Source of the DNA: Flavobacteriales bacterium
GTDB lineage: Bacteria > Bacteroidota > Bacteroidia > Flavobacteriales > JABDKJ01
Direction: 5' to 3'
Assembly: GCA_013002285.1 (NCBI GenBank)
Contig: JABDKJ010000013.1
Location: 1 to 64,000, forward strand
Length of the DNA: 64,000 nt
Below the pieces are notes generated by a model, which was given only the letters and a program-made list of their open reading frames with translations, had not been told where the DNA came from and made no database searches. Positions 50,369-58,970 of the stretch are shown here, piece by piece (the first letter of the stretch is position 1; every line of letters starts with the position of its first letter). A program made the position numbers and the translations under genes.

Positions 50369-51549
50369 TCCTGAAGAGCTGCGATCCCCGGTAACACTTT
50401 CCCCTCCATATACTCCAACATTGCACCTCCCCCTGTAGAAACATAGCTAACCTTATCATCCAAGCCAAATTGTTTTAAGGCGGCAACAGAGTCGCCACCA
50501 CCCACTAAAGAATAGGCTCCGTTTTCGGTAGCAAGCACAATAGACTTAGCTACGGATATGGTACCCTTAGAATAAGGTTCCATTTCAAAAACACCCATAG
50601 GACCGTTCCATAAGATGGTTTTACTTTCACGAATAACTCCATCCAAGTTTTCCATTGTTTTAGGACCTATATCCAAACCCATCCAATTGACAGGAATCTC
50701 AGCTGTCGGCACAATCTTTTTGTTGGCATCTGCAGAAAACGCATCAGTTATCAAGGTGTCTACTGGCAGATGAACCGTGACACTTTTATCTTTAGCAAGA
50801 GCAAGTATTTCTAGCGCTTCATCGACCTTGTCTATTTCAAATAAGGAATTCCCGATAGTTCCACCTTGAGCTTTTATGAAAGTGTATGCCATTCCTCCCC
50901 CAATGATCAAATGGTCGATCTTGTCGAGTAGGTTATAGATCACGTCTATTTTACTGGAAACTTTAGCCCCTCCAATAATCGCAGTTACAGGCGATTCCGG
51001 ATGTTCCATCACTTTGTTCAGATTTTCTATCTCTTTTTCCATCAACAATCCAAAAGCGCATTGCTTTGCGTATTCAGCAATAATGGCAGTTGAAGCATGT
51101 GCTCTATGAGCTGTGCCAAAAGCATCATTTACATATACGTCTGCCAGGCTAGAAAGGAACTTTGCAAAGTCTTGATCTCCTTTTTTTTCTCGGAGGTCGT
51201 ACCTCAGGTTTTCTAATAGTAATACATCACCTGCTGCGAGATCTTTACAAGCTTTCTGCGTCTGACCTTCATCGGTCATTTCTTCAAAGGATATTTTTTT
51301 CCCTAATAGAGCCTCTATTTCCGGAATTATATTCCTTAACGAGAATTTAGGTTCTCGCTCTTTTGGCCTTCCCAAATGGGACATAAGAATGAGGGCTCCT
51401 CCTTCACTTAAAACGTGCTTCATTGTGGGCAATGCGGCTTTGATCCTTGTGTTATCCGTAACAATAAGATCATCATTCAACGGCACATTCAGGTCTACCC
51501 TTACCAGCACAGTTTTGCCTTTGATATCAATAGTTCGAATTGTTTGCAT
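50365..51549 (-). CDS. pgk: Phosphoglycerate kinase
   Basis: Glycolytic enzyme, 394 residues from ATG 51549 (a TTG at 51558 adds three residues). Landmarks: VLVRVDLNVPL at the N-terminus, LMSHLGRPKEREPKFSL, DVYVNDAFGTAHRAHAST, the hinge-region GGAKVSSKIDVIYNLLD and the nucleotide loop LVGGGDSVAALKQFGLDDK. It is convergent with cvpA. A single-gene unit. Confidence 0.96.
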   Translation of the reverse strand: MQTIRTIDIKGKTVLVRVDLNVPLNDDLIVTDNTRIKAALPTMKHVLSEGGALILMSHLGRPKEREPKFSLRNIIPEIEALLGKKISFEEMTDEGQTQKACKDLAAGDVLLLENLRYDLREKKGDQDFAKFLSSLADVYVNDAFGTAHRAHASTAIIAEYAKQCAFGLLMEKEIENLNKVMEHPESPVTAIIGGAKVSSKIDVIYNLLDKIDHLIIGGGMAYTFIKAQGGTIGNSLFEIDKVDEALEILALAKDKSVTVHLPVDTLITDAFSADANKKIVPTAEIPVNWMGLDIGPKTMENLDGVIRESKTILWNGPMGVFEMEPYSKGTISVAKSIVLATENGAYSLVGGGDSVAALKQFGLDDKVSYVSTGGGAMLEYMEGKVLPGIAALQD

Positions 51550-51601
51550 ATGTCTCAATTGATCGGTAAAATTAGTCTTTCAATCAAAACGGGGAAAAAT
51601 A

Positions 51602-52654
51602 TTGTTTGATAAGGTATTAATACAGCCAGATCTCAGAGAGAAATTAACCCTTGCCATTAGAAACAAAAAAATGCCACATGCCATTTTTTTGAAGGGAGAA
51701 CAGGGGGGTGGAAATTTACCCATTGCCTTTTCGATAGCCAGAGAAGTGTTGAATATGGACAAAAATAAAGGCTTGTTCGGAGAAGCTCCATCAGATGACA
51801 GGGCTGACAGATTAGCGCATCCAGACCTTCATATCGTATTCCCGATCCAACAATTGATAAGCAAAAAGCAAACAACCTGTGAACAATTTGTCAATGAATT
51901 CAGAGAACACTATTTGAACCACCCTTATACAGATCTCAATTCTTGGCTTGAGCAAGTCGGCCATGCGGACAAAGACCCTATAATTTCCGTTTCGGAAGCC
52001 GAAGCCATTATTAAAAAACTATCTCTTCGTTCATACGAGGGTGGTTTTCAGGTAATGATCATTTGGATGCCAGAACGTATGAATATGGAATGCTCCAACA
52101 AACTACTTAAGATCCTTGAAGAGCCTGAGCCAAAGAAATTGATAATAATGGTCGGGGAAGAATGGGAAAACATGTTGCCTACAATAAGGTCTAGAATGCA
52201 ACTTTTGACAGTAAAGCCATTTTCTAAAATGGAAGTCGCGAGTTGGCTAACAGAGAACAGGGAAATTAGCTATAGCGCTGCTGAAAAGATCGCAGAAAAA
52301 GCGGAGGGAAATCCACGAACGGCATCTGAATTGGCATCTGGGATTGTTGTCGATGAAAACGACAATTTGGTGAATGAGTGGTTAAAAGCCTGTCAAAATT
52401 ATGACCATGTAAAAGTTATACTTCTTTCAGATGAGTTTAGTGGATTGACAAGAGCAGAAAGATCTACCTTCATAAGGTCCTTACTAGCAAGGGTTCGCAA
52501 AGCATTGGCTCAAGATCAATTGAGTATTAAACAAGCCTCCAAAATGCAAGAGATCATGGAGGCCTCCCTTTATCATTTATCGAGATATGCACACGCTAAA
52601 ACACTCTTTTTGGATATGAGCCTTAAGACGTGTAAAATATTGAAAGGCACCTGA
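51602..52654 (+). CDS. holB: DNA polymerase III delta' subunit
   Basis: 350 residues of clamp-loader AAA+ type. The P-loop-like KGEQGGGNLPIA has no Walker A lysine, as expected of a non-ATPase delta' subunit, and the family's cysteine cluster is also missing. Other landmarks are the KKMPHAIFL opening, SNKLLKILEEPEPKKLIIMV (sensor 1 region) and LPTIRSRMQ (SRC-like motif). The start is TTG. Divergent from pgk by 52 bases. Confidence 0.85.
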   Translation: MFDKVLIQPDLREKLTLAIRNKKMPHAIFLKGEQGGGNLPIAFSIAREVLNMDKNKGLFGEAPSDDRADRLAHPDLHIVFPIQQLISKKQTTCEQFVNEFREHYLNHPYTDLNSWLEQVGHADKDPIISVSEAEAIIKKLSLRSYEGGFQVMIIWMPERMNMECSNKLLKILEEPEPKKLIIMVGEEWENMLPTIRSRMQLLTVKPFSKMEVASWLTENREISYSAAEKIAEKAEGNPRTASELASGIVVDENDNLVNEWLKACQNYDHVKVILLSDEFSGLTRAERSTFIRSLLARVRKALAQDQLSIKQASKMQEIMEASLYHLSRYAHAKTLFLDMSLKTCKILKGT

Positions 52655-52692
52655 TGGCCTTAGATTTAATGTGCTAAATTAGCCACCCTAAA

Positions 52693-53847
52693 ATGGGATG
52701 TTCAAATTGTTCAAATAGAGGAAGTGGATTACCCGCAGGGTGCAAAAATAATGGTGCCTGTGGCGTGGGAGGATGTGATAAACTCCCATCCTTCAATTGG
52801 TTGGCAAATATGTCCGAACCAAAAGGTGCAAAGACTTACCCCTATGTACAGGTTAGATTCAAGAATGGCCGCAAAGCATTCTTTAAAAATGACAAAGGGC
52901 TAGATCTTCACCCAGGAAGATCTGTTGTTGTAGATGCGCAGTCCGGTTACGATGTGGGTGTAGTTGCACTTACTGGGGAATTGGCCCGCCTTCAAAGAGG
53001 TAAGTCCAAGTCACGTTCAAAAGAGGAGACCAGGCGTGTTTCTAGACTGCCTTCGGATATGGATATTGAAAAATGGGTTGAGGCCAGGAAAAAGGAAAAA
53101 GAGACCATGGTGCGGGCTCGCCAAATAGCCATTGCCTTGAATTTGGACATGAAGATAGCTGATGTAGAGTATCAAGGAGATGGGTCAAAGGCCATTTTCT
53201 ATTATACTGCAGAGGAAAGGGTCGATTTCAGGCAGTTGATCGTAAAGCTTGCCGAAGCATTCAGGATAAGAGTTGAAATGAGGCAAATAGGAGCCAGACA
53301 AGAGGCCGGAATGGTAGGCGGAATAGGCTCATGCGGTAGAGAACTATGTTGTTCGTCTTGGCTTACAGATTTTAGAACGGTTCAAACCAGCTCAGCGAGA
53401 TATCAGCAACTTGCCATAAATCCACAAAAATTGGCCGGGCAATGCGGGAAGTTGAAGTGTTGTTTGAATTATGAACTGGATTCATACATGGAAGCAGTTA
53501 AAGAATTTCCGTCATCAGACACAAAACTGTTGACACAAAAAGGGCGAGCCTTTTTGTTTAAAATGGATCTCTTCAAAAAAGTGATGCACTTCATGTACGA
53601 AGGAGACCAAAGTGCTTCACCCGTAGAACTCCCACTGAAAAGGGTGAAGGAAATAATAGCAATGAATAAAAAAGGTAAGAAACCAGAAAGTCTGAGAGAC
53701 CTGTCATTCATTGTGAAAAAGGAAGATCACGGCATTAAGCAAGTTGAACAAGATAGTCTCACTCGTTTCGATTCAAAATATAAAAAGGGTAGAAAGAAGA
53801 AACGAAGAAAACCTAAAGGTAAAAGGGTTGCAAAGAAGCAAAAATAG
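52693..53847 (+). CDS. PSP1 domain protein (RicT/YaaT-like), with Cys-rich N-terminus
   Basis: 384 residues. N-terminal MGCSNCSNRGSGLPAGCKNN and CGVGGC (five or six cysteines within 30 residues), then the PSP1 domain (about 50-280: YVQVRFKNGRKAFF, FYYTAEERVDFRQLIVKLAE, GARQEAGMVGGIGSCG, ELCCSSWLTDF, GQCGKLKCCLNYELD) and a Lys-rich tail. In B. subtilis YaaT/RicT takes part in the Fe-S-containing RicAFT complex that stimulates RNase Y and Spo0A phosphorelay; other roles in phyla lacking RNase Y are unclear. It is followed by gldH with a 20-base overlap. Confidence 0.87.
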   Translation: MGCSNCSNRGSGLPAGCKNNGACGVGGCDKLPSFNWLANMSEPKGAKTYPYVQVRFKNGRKAFFKNDKGLDLHPGRSVVVDAQSGYDVGVVALTGELARLQRGKSKSRSKEETRRVSRLPSDMDIEKWVEARKKEKETMVRARQIAIALNLDMKIADVEYQGDGSKAIFYYTAEERVDFRQLIVKLAEAFRIRVEMRQIGARQEAGMVGGIGSCGRELCCSSWLTDFRTVQTSSARYQQLAINPQKLAGQCGKLKCCLNYELDSYMEAVKEFPSSDTKLLTQKGRAFLFKMDLFKKVMHFMYEGDQSASPVELPLKRVKEIIAMNKKGKKPESLRDLSFIVKKEDHGIKQVEQDSLTRFDSKYKKGRKKKRRKPKGKRVAKKQK

Positions 53848-54316
53848 CGTCAGGTTAGCTGGGCTTGTTGCGGCATTCATTTGTTTGGTTCTTCAAGCTT
53901 GTTCCTATTCATCAGTATTCGATGACTTTGCCGTGATCCCAGAGGGAAATTGGCATTATCAAGACACGGTAAAGTTTGAAATGCAATTAGAAGACACCAT
54001 GGAATTGTGCGATTTCTTTGTTGTACTGAGGCACGATAATGATTATCACTACAACAATTTCATTACGTTCATTAGATTGGAATTTCCGAATGGCAGAGCG
54101 CGACTTGATACTGTGGAAATGTTATTGGCAAGCCCATCTGGAAAATGGCTAGGTTCTGGTTTTGGTGATATCTATACTACAGAACAACAATTTTTTGCCA
54201 GAACCAGATTTCCAATGAAAGGGACTTACAAATTTCAGATCTTGCATGCCATGAGAGATGAACTATTATTAGGTGTTAACGACATTGGTATTGCAGTAAG
54301 AAAAGCTAAGAAATAG
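53828..54316 (+). CDS. gldH: Gliding motility lipoprotein GldH
   Basis: About 162 residues. The frame extends back into the PSP1 gene, but the signal peptide QRSKNSVRLAGLVAAFICLV with lipobox LQAC points to TTG 53828 (an AAAGG lies about 9 bases upstream). The body carries the GldH landmarks: DDFAVIPEGNWHYQDTVKFE, FFVVLRHDNDYHYNNFITFI, DTVEMLLASPSGKWLGSGFGDIY and TRFPMKGTYKFQILHAMRDE. GldH is needed for gliding and T9SS-linked motility in Flavobacterium johnsoniae. Overlaps its upstream gene by 20 bases. Confidence 0.86.
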   Translation: MQRSKNSVRLAGLVAAFICLVLQACSYSSVFDDFAVIPEGNWHYQDTVKFEMQLEDTMELCDFFVVLRHDNDYHYNNFITFIRLEFPNGRARLDTVEMLLASPSGKWLGSGFGDIYTTEQQFFARTRFPMKGTYKFQILHAMRDELLLGVNDIGIAVRKAKK

Positions 54317-54381
54317 GAAAAACACTTTAACAGATCTTCTCAAATAGAATTATATTTAGATCGTTATATCCAAAAATTTAA

Positions 54382-56811
54382 ATGGGGAAACCACAGGAAA
54401 AGAACAAAGCAAAAAGACTCTTTTGGGTATTAGGACTTGCTCCCTTTATAATTTTGGGACTTTTACTGATCGCAGCTGCTTTTAGTGACCTTCCAGAATT
54501 CAAAGAGCTTGAAAACCCAAAGAGCGACTTGGCTTCTGAGATCATTACCTCTGACGGAAATGTAATAGGTAAATTTTGGAATAAGAACAGGACCAACATA
54601 GAGTTTGAAGATATACCTGATCATATGGTCCAGGCGCTTATTGCAACAGAAGACGAGCGTTATCATAGCCACTCCGGAATAGACCCAAAAGGAGCAGCTA
54701 GAGCTATAGTTTTCATGGGTAGCCGCGGGGGTGGAAGCACCATTACACAGCAATTGGCCAAATTATTGTTTCATGAAAGGCCAAAGACTAAATTCAGAAG
54801 GATCTTCCAAAAAGCTCAGGAATGGATAATTGCCGGACGACTGGAGAAATCATATACCAAAAATGAGATCATTACGATGTATTTCAACCAGTACGACTTT
54901 CTTTATAATGCGGTAGGATTGAAATCAGCCGCCAACATCTACTTTGGAAAAGACCCGATTGACCTAGTTGTTGAAGAAGCGGCCGTTTTAGTAGGGATGC
55001 TCAAGAACCCCATCATGTACAATCCTAAGAAAGAAAAGTTTGAGGAGAGCGCTATGAATAGAAGGAATACAGTTCTCTATCAAATGGTTAGAAATGAATT
55101 CCTTTCGCAAGCAGAATTTGACTCATTGAAGCTTCAGCAAATAGAACTCAAATTCACGCCACAAAGCCATGAAGAAGGTCTAGCACCCTACTTTAGAGAG
55201 ACTATGAGAAGTGATGTGAAGAAGATCCTGGAAAGCAAAGATGAAGAAGGCAACTTCAAACATGTTGATGCAAATGGCGAGCCCTATGACATTTATAATG
55301 ACGGTCTAAGGATCTATACCCCTATCGATTCCAGACTGCAAGAACATGCAGAATTTGCCGTGAAAGAGCACCTTTCAAAAGAATTACAAAAGGACTTTGA
55401 CCGACTTAACAGAAAGAATAAGGACCGACCATTTTCAGACGATGTAGATAAGACCCAGATCAATAAGATCTTGGAGAACGCCATGCGTAGAACAGATCGC
55501 TACAAAGTCCTTACTGGAAAAAGATGTGGATTTTGTGAGCGGATAAAATATGTAGATAAGATCAAGAGTGAAGGGAAAGAGGTCTATTCATGCTCTTATC
55601 CGGATCACAAATACAAATACAAAGTTCCAATAAGGTCCGACAAAGAGATAAAAGAAATATTCAAGATCCCGGTTCAAACGAAAGTTTTTACTTGGGAAGG
55701 ATATAAGGATACACTTATGTCACCCATGGACTCCATAAGGCATCACAAAAAATTTTTGCATGCGGGATTGATCTCAATAGACCCGAGAAATGGTTTTGTC
55801 CGAGCATGGGTAGGGGGCATAGATTATAAATATTTCAAGTATGACCATGTAAGGCAAGGTAAGAGGCAAGTGGGGTCAACTTTTAAACCCATCATATATA
55901 CCAATGCTATTAGAGATGGATATTCTCCCTGTTATGAATTACCAAATCAAAAAGTCTGTTTTGACCTAGCGGATGGTTCTCAATGGTGCCCAAAGAATTC
56001 CGGAGACAATTATGGGGGAGTAATATCTCTAAAAGCCGGACTCGCAAATTCAGTGAATACGGTCACGGCTTGGGTTATGAAGAATTGCGGAGGACCAAAG
56101 GCGACCATTAAGCTTGCTAGAGACCTTGGGATCAAGAGTCATTTGGACGAGGTTCCTTCTTTGTGTCTTGGAGTGGCAGATCTTTCAGTTATGGAAGTGA
56201 CAGCTGCAAATGCAACTTTCGCAAACAAAGGTGTATATATTGAACCCATCACTATCCTCAGAATAGATGATAAGAATGGGAACACAATTTATGAAGCTGA
56301 ACCGAACACCAATGAGGCCATAGATGAGGATAATGCCTATACCATGTTGGATATGATGATGGGAACATCCGAAGGCGTATTCAATAAATCAACTGGCAGA
56401 ATTAGCGGTACGGCTATGCGATTGAGGGGAGACGACAAGCGAAGAAAGTATGACAACATAGGTAAAATGCAAATTGCATGTAAAACGGGAACTACACAAA
56501 ACAATTCTGATGGTTGGTTCATAGGACTAACACCAGAATTGGCAACAGGTGTTTGGGTGGGAGCAGATGACAGAAGTGTCCATTTCGAAAGCACAGGATA
56601 TGGCCAGGGAGCTAATACTGCATTACCTATTTGGGGTTATTATATGAACAAAGCCTACAAGGACAAACGGTTGAACATTTCCCAAAAGGATTTTGAAAAG
56701 CCACCATATTTTTATAGTGAAGATTGCGATGAAACGCAGGAAAATGGATTTAATTTTGAAGGGGCAGACGAGGGAATTGATAGTTTGTTCGAAGATGATA
56801 ATGACATTTAA
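54382..56811 (+). CDS. mrcA: Penicillin-binding protein 1A (bifunctional peptidoglycan glycosyltransferase/transpeptidase)
   Basis: 809 residues. Membrane anchor about residues 14-35; GT51 domain with ALIATEDERYHSHSGID (catalytic glutamate E90) and GGSTITQQLAKLLF; transpeptidase domain with SxxK serine S499 in VGSTFKPIIY, SVN at 557-559 and KTG at 701-703. Between the two domains lies an extra insert with CGFC (C382, C385) and a third cysteine C404 in YSCSYPDHKYKYKVP, a possible metal or disulfide motif not standard for PBP1A. It polymerises and crosslinks glycan in the periplasm. It starts with ATG 65 bases after gldH. Confidence 0.93.
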   Translation: MGKPQEKNKAKRLFWVLGLAPFIILGLLLIAAAFSDLPEFKELENPKSDLASEIITSDGNVIGKFWNKNRTNIEFEDIPDHMVQALIATEDERYHSHSGIDPKGAARAIVFMGSRGGGSTITQQLAKLLFHERPKTKFRRIFQKAQEWIIAGRLEKSYTKNEIITMYFNQYDFLYNAVGLKSAANIYFGKDPIDLVVEEAAVLVGMLKNPIMYNPKKEKFEESAMNRRNTVLYQMVRNEFLSQAEFDSLKLQQIELKFTPQSHEEGLAPYFRETMRSDVKKILESKDEEGNFKHVDANGEPYDIYNDGLRIYTPIDSRLQEHAEFAVKEHLSKELQKDFDRLNRKNKDRPFSDDVDKTQINKILENAMRRTDRYKVLTGKRCGFCERIKYVDKIKSEGKEVYSCSYPDHKYKYKVPIRSDKEIKEIFKIPVQTKVFTWEGYKDTLMSPMDSIRHHKKFLHAGLISIDPRNGFVRAWVGGIDYKYFKYDHVRQGKRQVGSTFKPIIYTNAIRDGYSPCYELPNQKVCFDLADGSQWCPKNSGDNYGGVISLKAGLANSVNTVTAWVMKNCGGPKATIKLARDLGIKSHLDEVPSLCLGVADLSVMEVTAANATFANKGVYIEPITILRIDDKNGNTIYEAEPNTNEAIDEDNAYTMLDMMMGTSEGVFNKSTGRISGTAMRLRGDDKRRKYDNIGKMQIACKTGTTQNNSDGWFIGLTPELATGVWVGADDRSVHFESTGYGQGANTALPIWGYYMNKAYKDKRLNISQKDFEKPPYFYSEDCDETQENGFNFEGADEGIDSLFEDDNDI

Positions 56812-56820
56812 CAAAAACAC

Positions 56821-57519
56821 ATGAACAAAGTTGTTGAGAATGCGAATGATGCCATAAAAGGCATAGAAAGTGGCATGACACTTATGCTAGGGGGTTTTGG
56901 ACTTTGTGGCATTCCAGAGAACTGTATTTCTGCATTGGTTGAGTCTGACGTTTGTGACCTCACATGCATTTCGAATAATGCTGGAGTGGATGATTTTGGC
57001 CTTGGCCTACTTCTACAAAAAAAGCAGATCAGGAAAATGATCTCTTCTTATGTAGGTGAAAATGATGAGTTTGAAAGACAAATGCTCAGCGGAGAATTGG
57101 AAGTAGACCTTATACCTCAGGGCTCGCTGGCTGAAAGATGCCGTGCTGCTGGCGCAGGAATACCTGCTTTTTTTACCCCTGCAGGATACGGTACAGAAGT
57201 AGCGGAAGGAAAAGAGGTTAGAGATTTTAATGGTAAACCACACATATTGGAGCACGCATTCCATGCACAATTCGCGATAATAAAAGCCTGGAAAGGAGAT
57301 ACAAATGGAAATCTGATCTTCAAGGGAACTGCGAGAAATTTCAACCCATTAATGGCAATGGCTGGTAAAACAACTATTGCTGAAGTAGAACATTTGGTTG
57401 AACCGGGAGACCTCGATCCAAATTTGATCCACACTGCAGGCATTTTTGTTCAGAGGATCTTTGAAGGAAAGAATTACGAAAAGCGAATAGAACAAAGAAC
57501 TGTTCGAGAAAAAGTGTAG
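56821..57519 (+). CDS. scoA: 3-oxoacid CoA-transferase subunit A
   Basis: 232 residues, subunit A of succinyl-CoA:acetoacetate CoA-transferase. [19 protein letters not shown] near the start, [32 protein letters not shown] and [22 protein letters not shown] are typical. It activates acetoacetate for entry into the TCA-linked pool. Normally subunit B follows directly; here scoB begins 2.9 kb later with three intervening genes. ATG 10 bases after the PBP1A stop. Confidence 0.93.
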   Translation: MNKVVENANDAIKGIESGMTLMLGGFGLCGIPENCISALVESDVCDLTCISNNAGVDDFGLGLLLQKKQIRKMISSYVGENDEFERQMLSGELEVDLIPQGSLAERCRAAGAGIPAFFTPAGYGTEVAEGKEVRDFNGKPHILEHAFHAQFAIIKAWKGDTNGNLIFKGTARNFNPLMAMAGKTTIAEVEHLVEPGDLDPNLIHTAGIFVQRIFEGKNYEKRIEQRTVREKV

Positions 57520-57534
57520 CCTCCCCATTTGAAA

Positions 57535-58830
57535 ATGAAAAAAGCGATATCTTATTTTTCTAAGCTTGTAATTGTACTGACGATCCTTTCAGTCTTTGGT
57601 TGGGCCGTCAAACACATTACTTTGGGTGACAAGAAATTCGGTTTTCTGGAGAACCCCATCAAGCAGCTGAGCGATTTCCCAGACCTTTTTAAACAAAGCG
57701 CAAAAGAGGTTGCCGAGCCACCAAAAACGTTTGTGAAGACACCAGAAGACTTTAATTCTATAAATAGGTTATCCAAGGATGTATTGGCTTTGGTTTCATA
57801 TTCAAATGAAAATAATGGACGAACAGTTGACCTTCTAAATTTTAGAAATGACAGTGTGTTGTATTCGTGGGTTTTGAACATAAAAAAGGAATTCAATCCT
57901 CACGACAGGATATGGCATTCACTAATGCTTCCTGACAAGTCTTTGGTCTATTCAAATAATGGTGGAACAGGCTTATTCAGAGCCGACTCTCTTGGAAATA
58001 TAATTTGGTATCAGGATAGCATAATTCATCATCACTCAATGAACTTGGACAATGATGGAAATTTATGGGCTTGCTCCTACATAAGAGACCCCGATCCAGC
58101 AATACATATTGGGTACCGCGGACTTTATCATATTGATGATGAAGAAAAGAGATTTATAGATAATAGTATTTTGAAGTTGGATGTAACTAACGGGAATAAA
58201 CTATTTGAAAAGTCCATAATTGAAATATTGCTAGAGAATGATCTGGAGTATTTGATCCTTCAGTCAGGAAATAGTGAGGACCCTCTGCATTTGAATGATG
58301 TTCAACCAGCATTGATCACAACCGGACACTACAATAAAGGAGATGTTTTTTTAAGCTTTAGGAATTCTTCATTTATACTCCATTACCGGCCGGAAACGAA
58401 TTCACTAATAGAGGTGATAAACGGACCATTTTCGAGTCAGCATGATATAGACTTCTACGATGAGAATACGCTGGCCATATTTAATAATAATACCCATTAC
58501 GACTTTGCAAGCCATAAAAGTAAAATGAGAAACTCCGAAGCGCCCGTGGATATTGGTAACTGGTTTTCGCAGATCCTGTTCTATGACCTGGGAACAAAAG
58601 AATATCGAGCCTACCAGGATTCAACAATGAAAGCAAATAAAATATTTACTTTTACTGAAGGTCTTCAGGAATTCATAGATCCAAATACGGTATTTATTGA
58701 AGAGCAAAATACAGGTGTTTTGTGGGTACTAGAGAATGATGAGGTTTTATATAAAAACGTGCTTCCTTCACAACATAAGGGATATCATCATCTGCCAAAT
58801 TGGACAAGATTATTAACAGAGAATAAATGA
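57535..58830 (+). CDS. Arylsulfotransferase (ASST)-like beta-propeller protein
   Basis: 431 residues from ATG 57535 (TTG 57529 adds two). N-terminal membrane anchor (about 6-25) and an exported region with propeller-type motifs: TGLFRADSLGNIIWYQDSII, HHHSMNLDNDGNLWACSYI, DPLHLNDVQPALITTG and SQHDIDFYDENTLAIFNNN. The HHxSM..D.DGNLW signature resembles arylsulfate sulfotransferases, which move sulfate between phenolic acceptors, via a histidine. Whether this member is an active sulfotransferase is uncertain. It begins 16 bases after scoA and shares 4 bases (ATGA) with the small membrane-protein gene that follows. Confidence 0.72.
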   Translation: MKKAISYFSKLVIVLTILSVFGWAVKHITLGDKKFGFLENPIKQLSDFPDLFKQSAKEVAEPPKTFVKTPEDFNSINRLSKDVLALVSYSNENNGRTVDLLNFRNDSVLYSWVLNIKKEFNPHDRIWHSLMLPDKSLVYSNNGGTGLFRADSLGNIIWYQDSIIHHHSMNLDNDGNLWACSYIRDPDPAIHIGYRGLYHIDDEEKRFIDNSILKLDVTNGNKLFEKSIIEILLENDLEYLILQSGNSEDPLHLNDVQPALITTGHYNKGDVFLSFRNSSFILHYRPETNSLIEVINGPFSSQHDIDFYDENTLAIFNNNTHYDFASHKSKMRNSEAPVDIGNWFSQILFYDLGTKEYRAYQDSTMKANKIFTFTEGLQEFIDPNTVFIEEQNTGVLWVLENDEVLYKNVLPSQHKGYHHLPNWTRLLTENK

Positions 58831-58970
58831 GCCAAATACTTCAATACATAGGTCCTGGAATGGGCATTGGAACTATCATTCTTGTTCTGATCATTGGCGG
58901 TATCGTTCTTTTTTCTTTTGGCTACATTATTTGGCTAAAGATCAAGGCTTTTCTTAAGAAAAAGAAATAG
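58827..58970 (+). CDS. Small 47-residue membrane protein between ASST-like and sulfotransferase genes
   Basis: A 47-codon frame too short for automatic ORF calls. ATG overlaps the preceding stop (ATGA) and its TAG shares one base with the GTG of the sulfotransferase gene, so all three are stacked. The product is MSQILQYIGPGMGIG, then a strongly hydrophobic helix (about 15-38, IILVLIIGGIVLFSFGYIIW) and a lysine-rich C-terminus (KIKAFLKKKK). I recognise no family with confidence. Position and overlaps strongly support translation. Confidence 0.82.
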   Translation: MSQILQYIGPGMGIGTIILVLIIGGIVLFSFGYIIWLKIKAFLKKKK

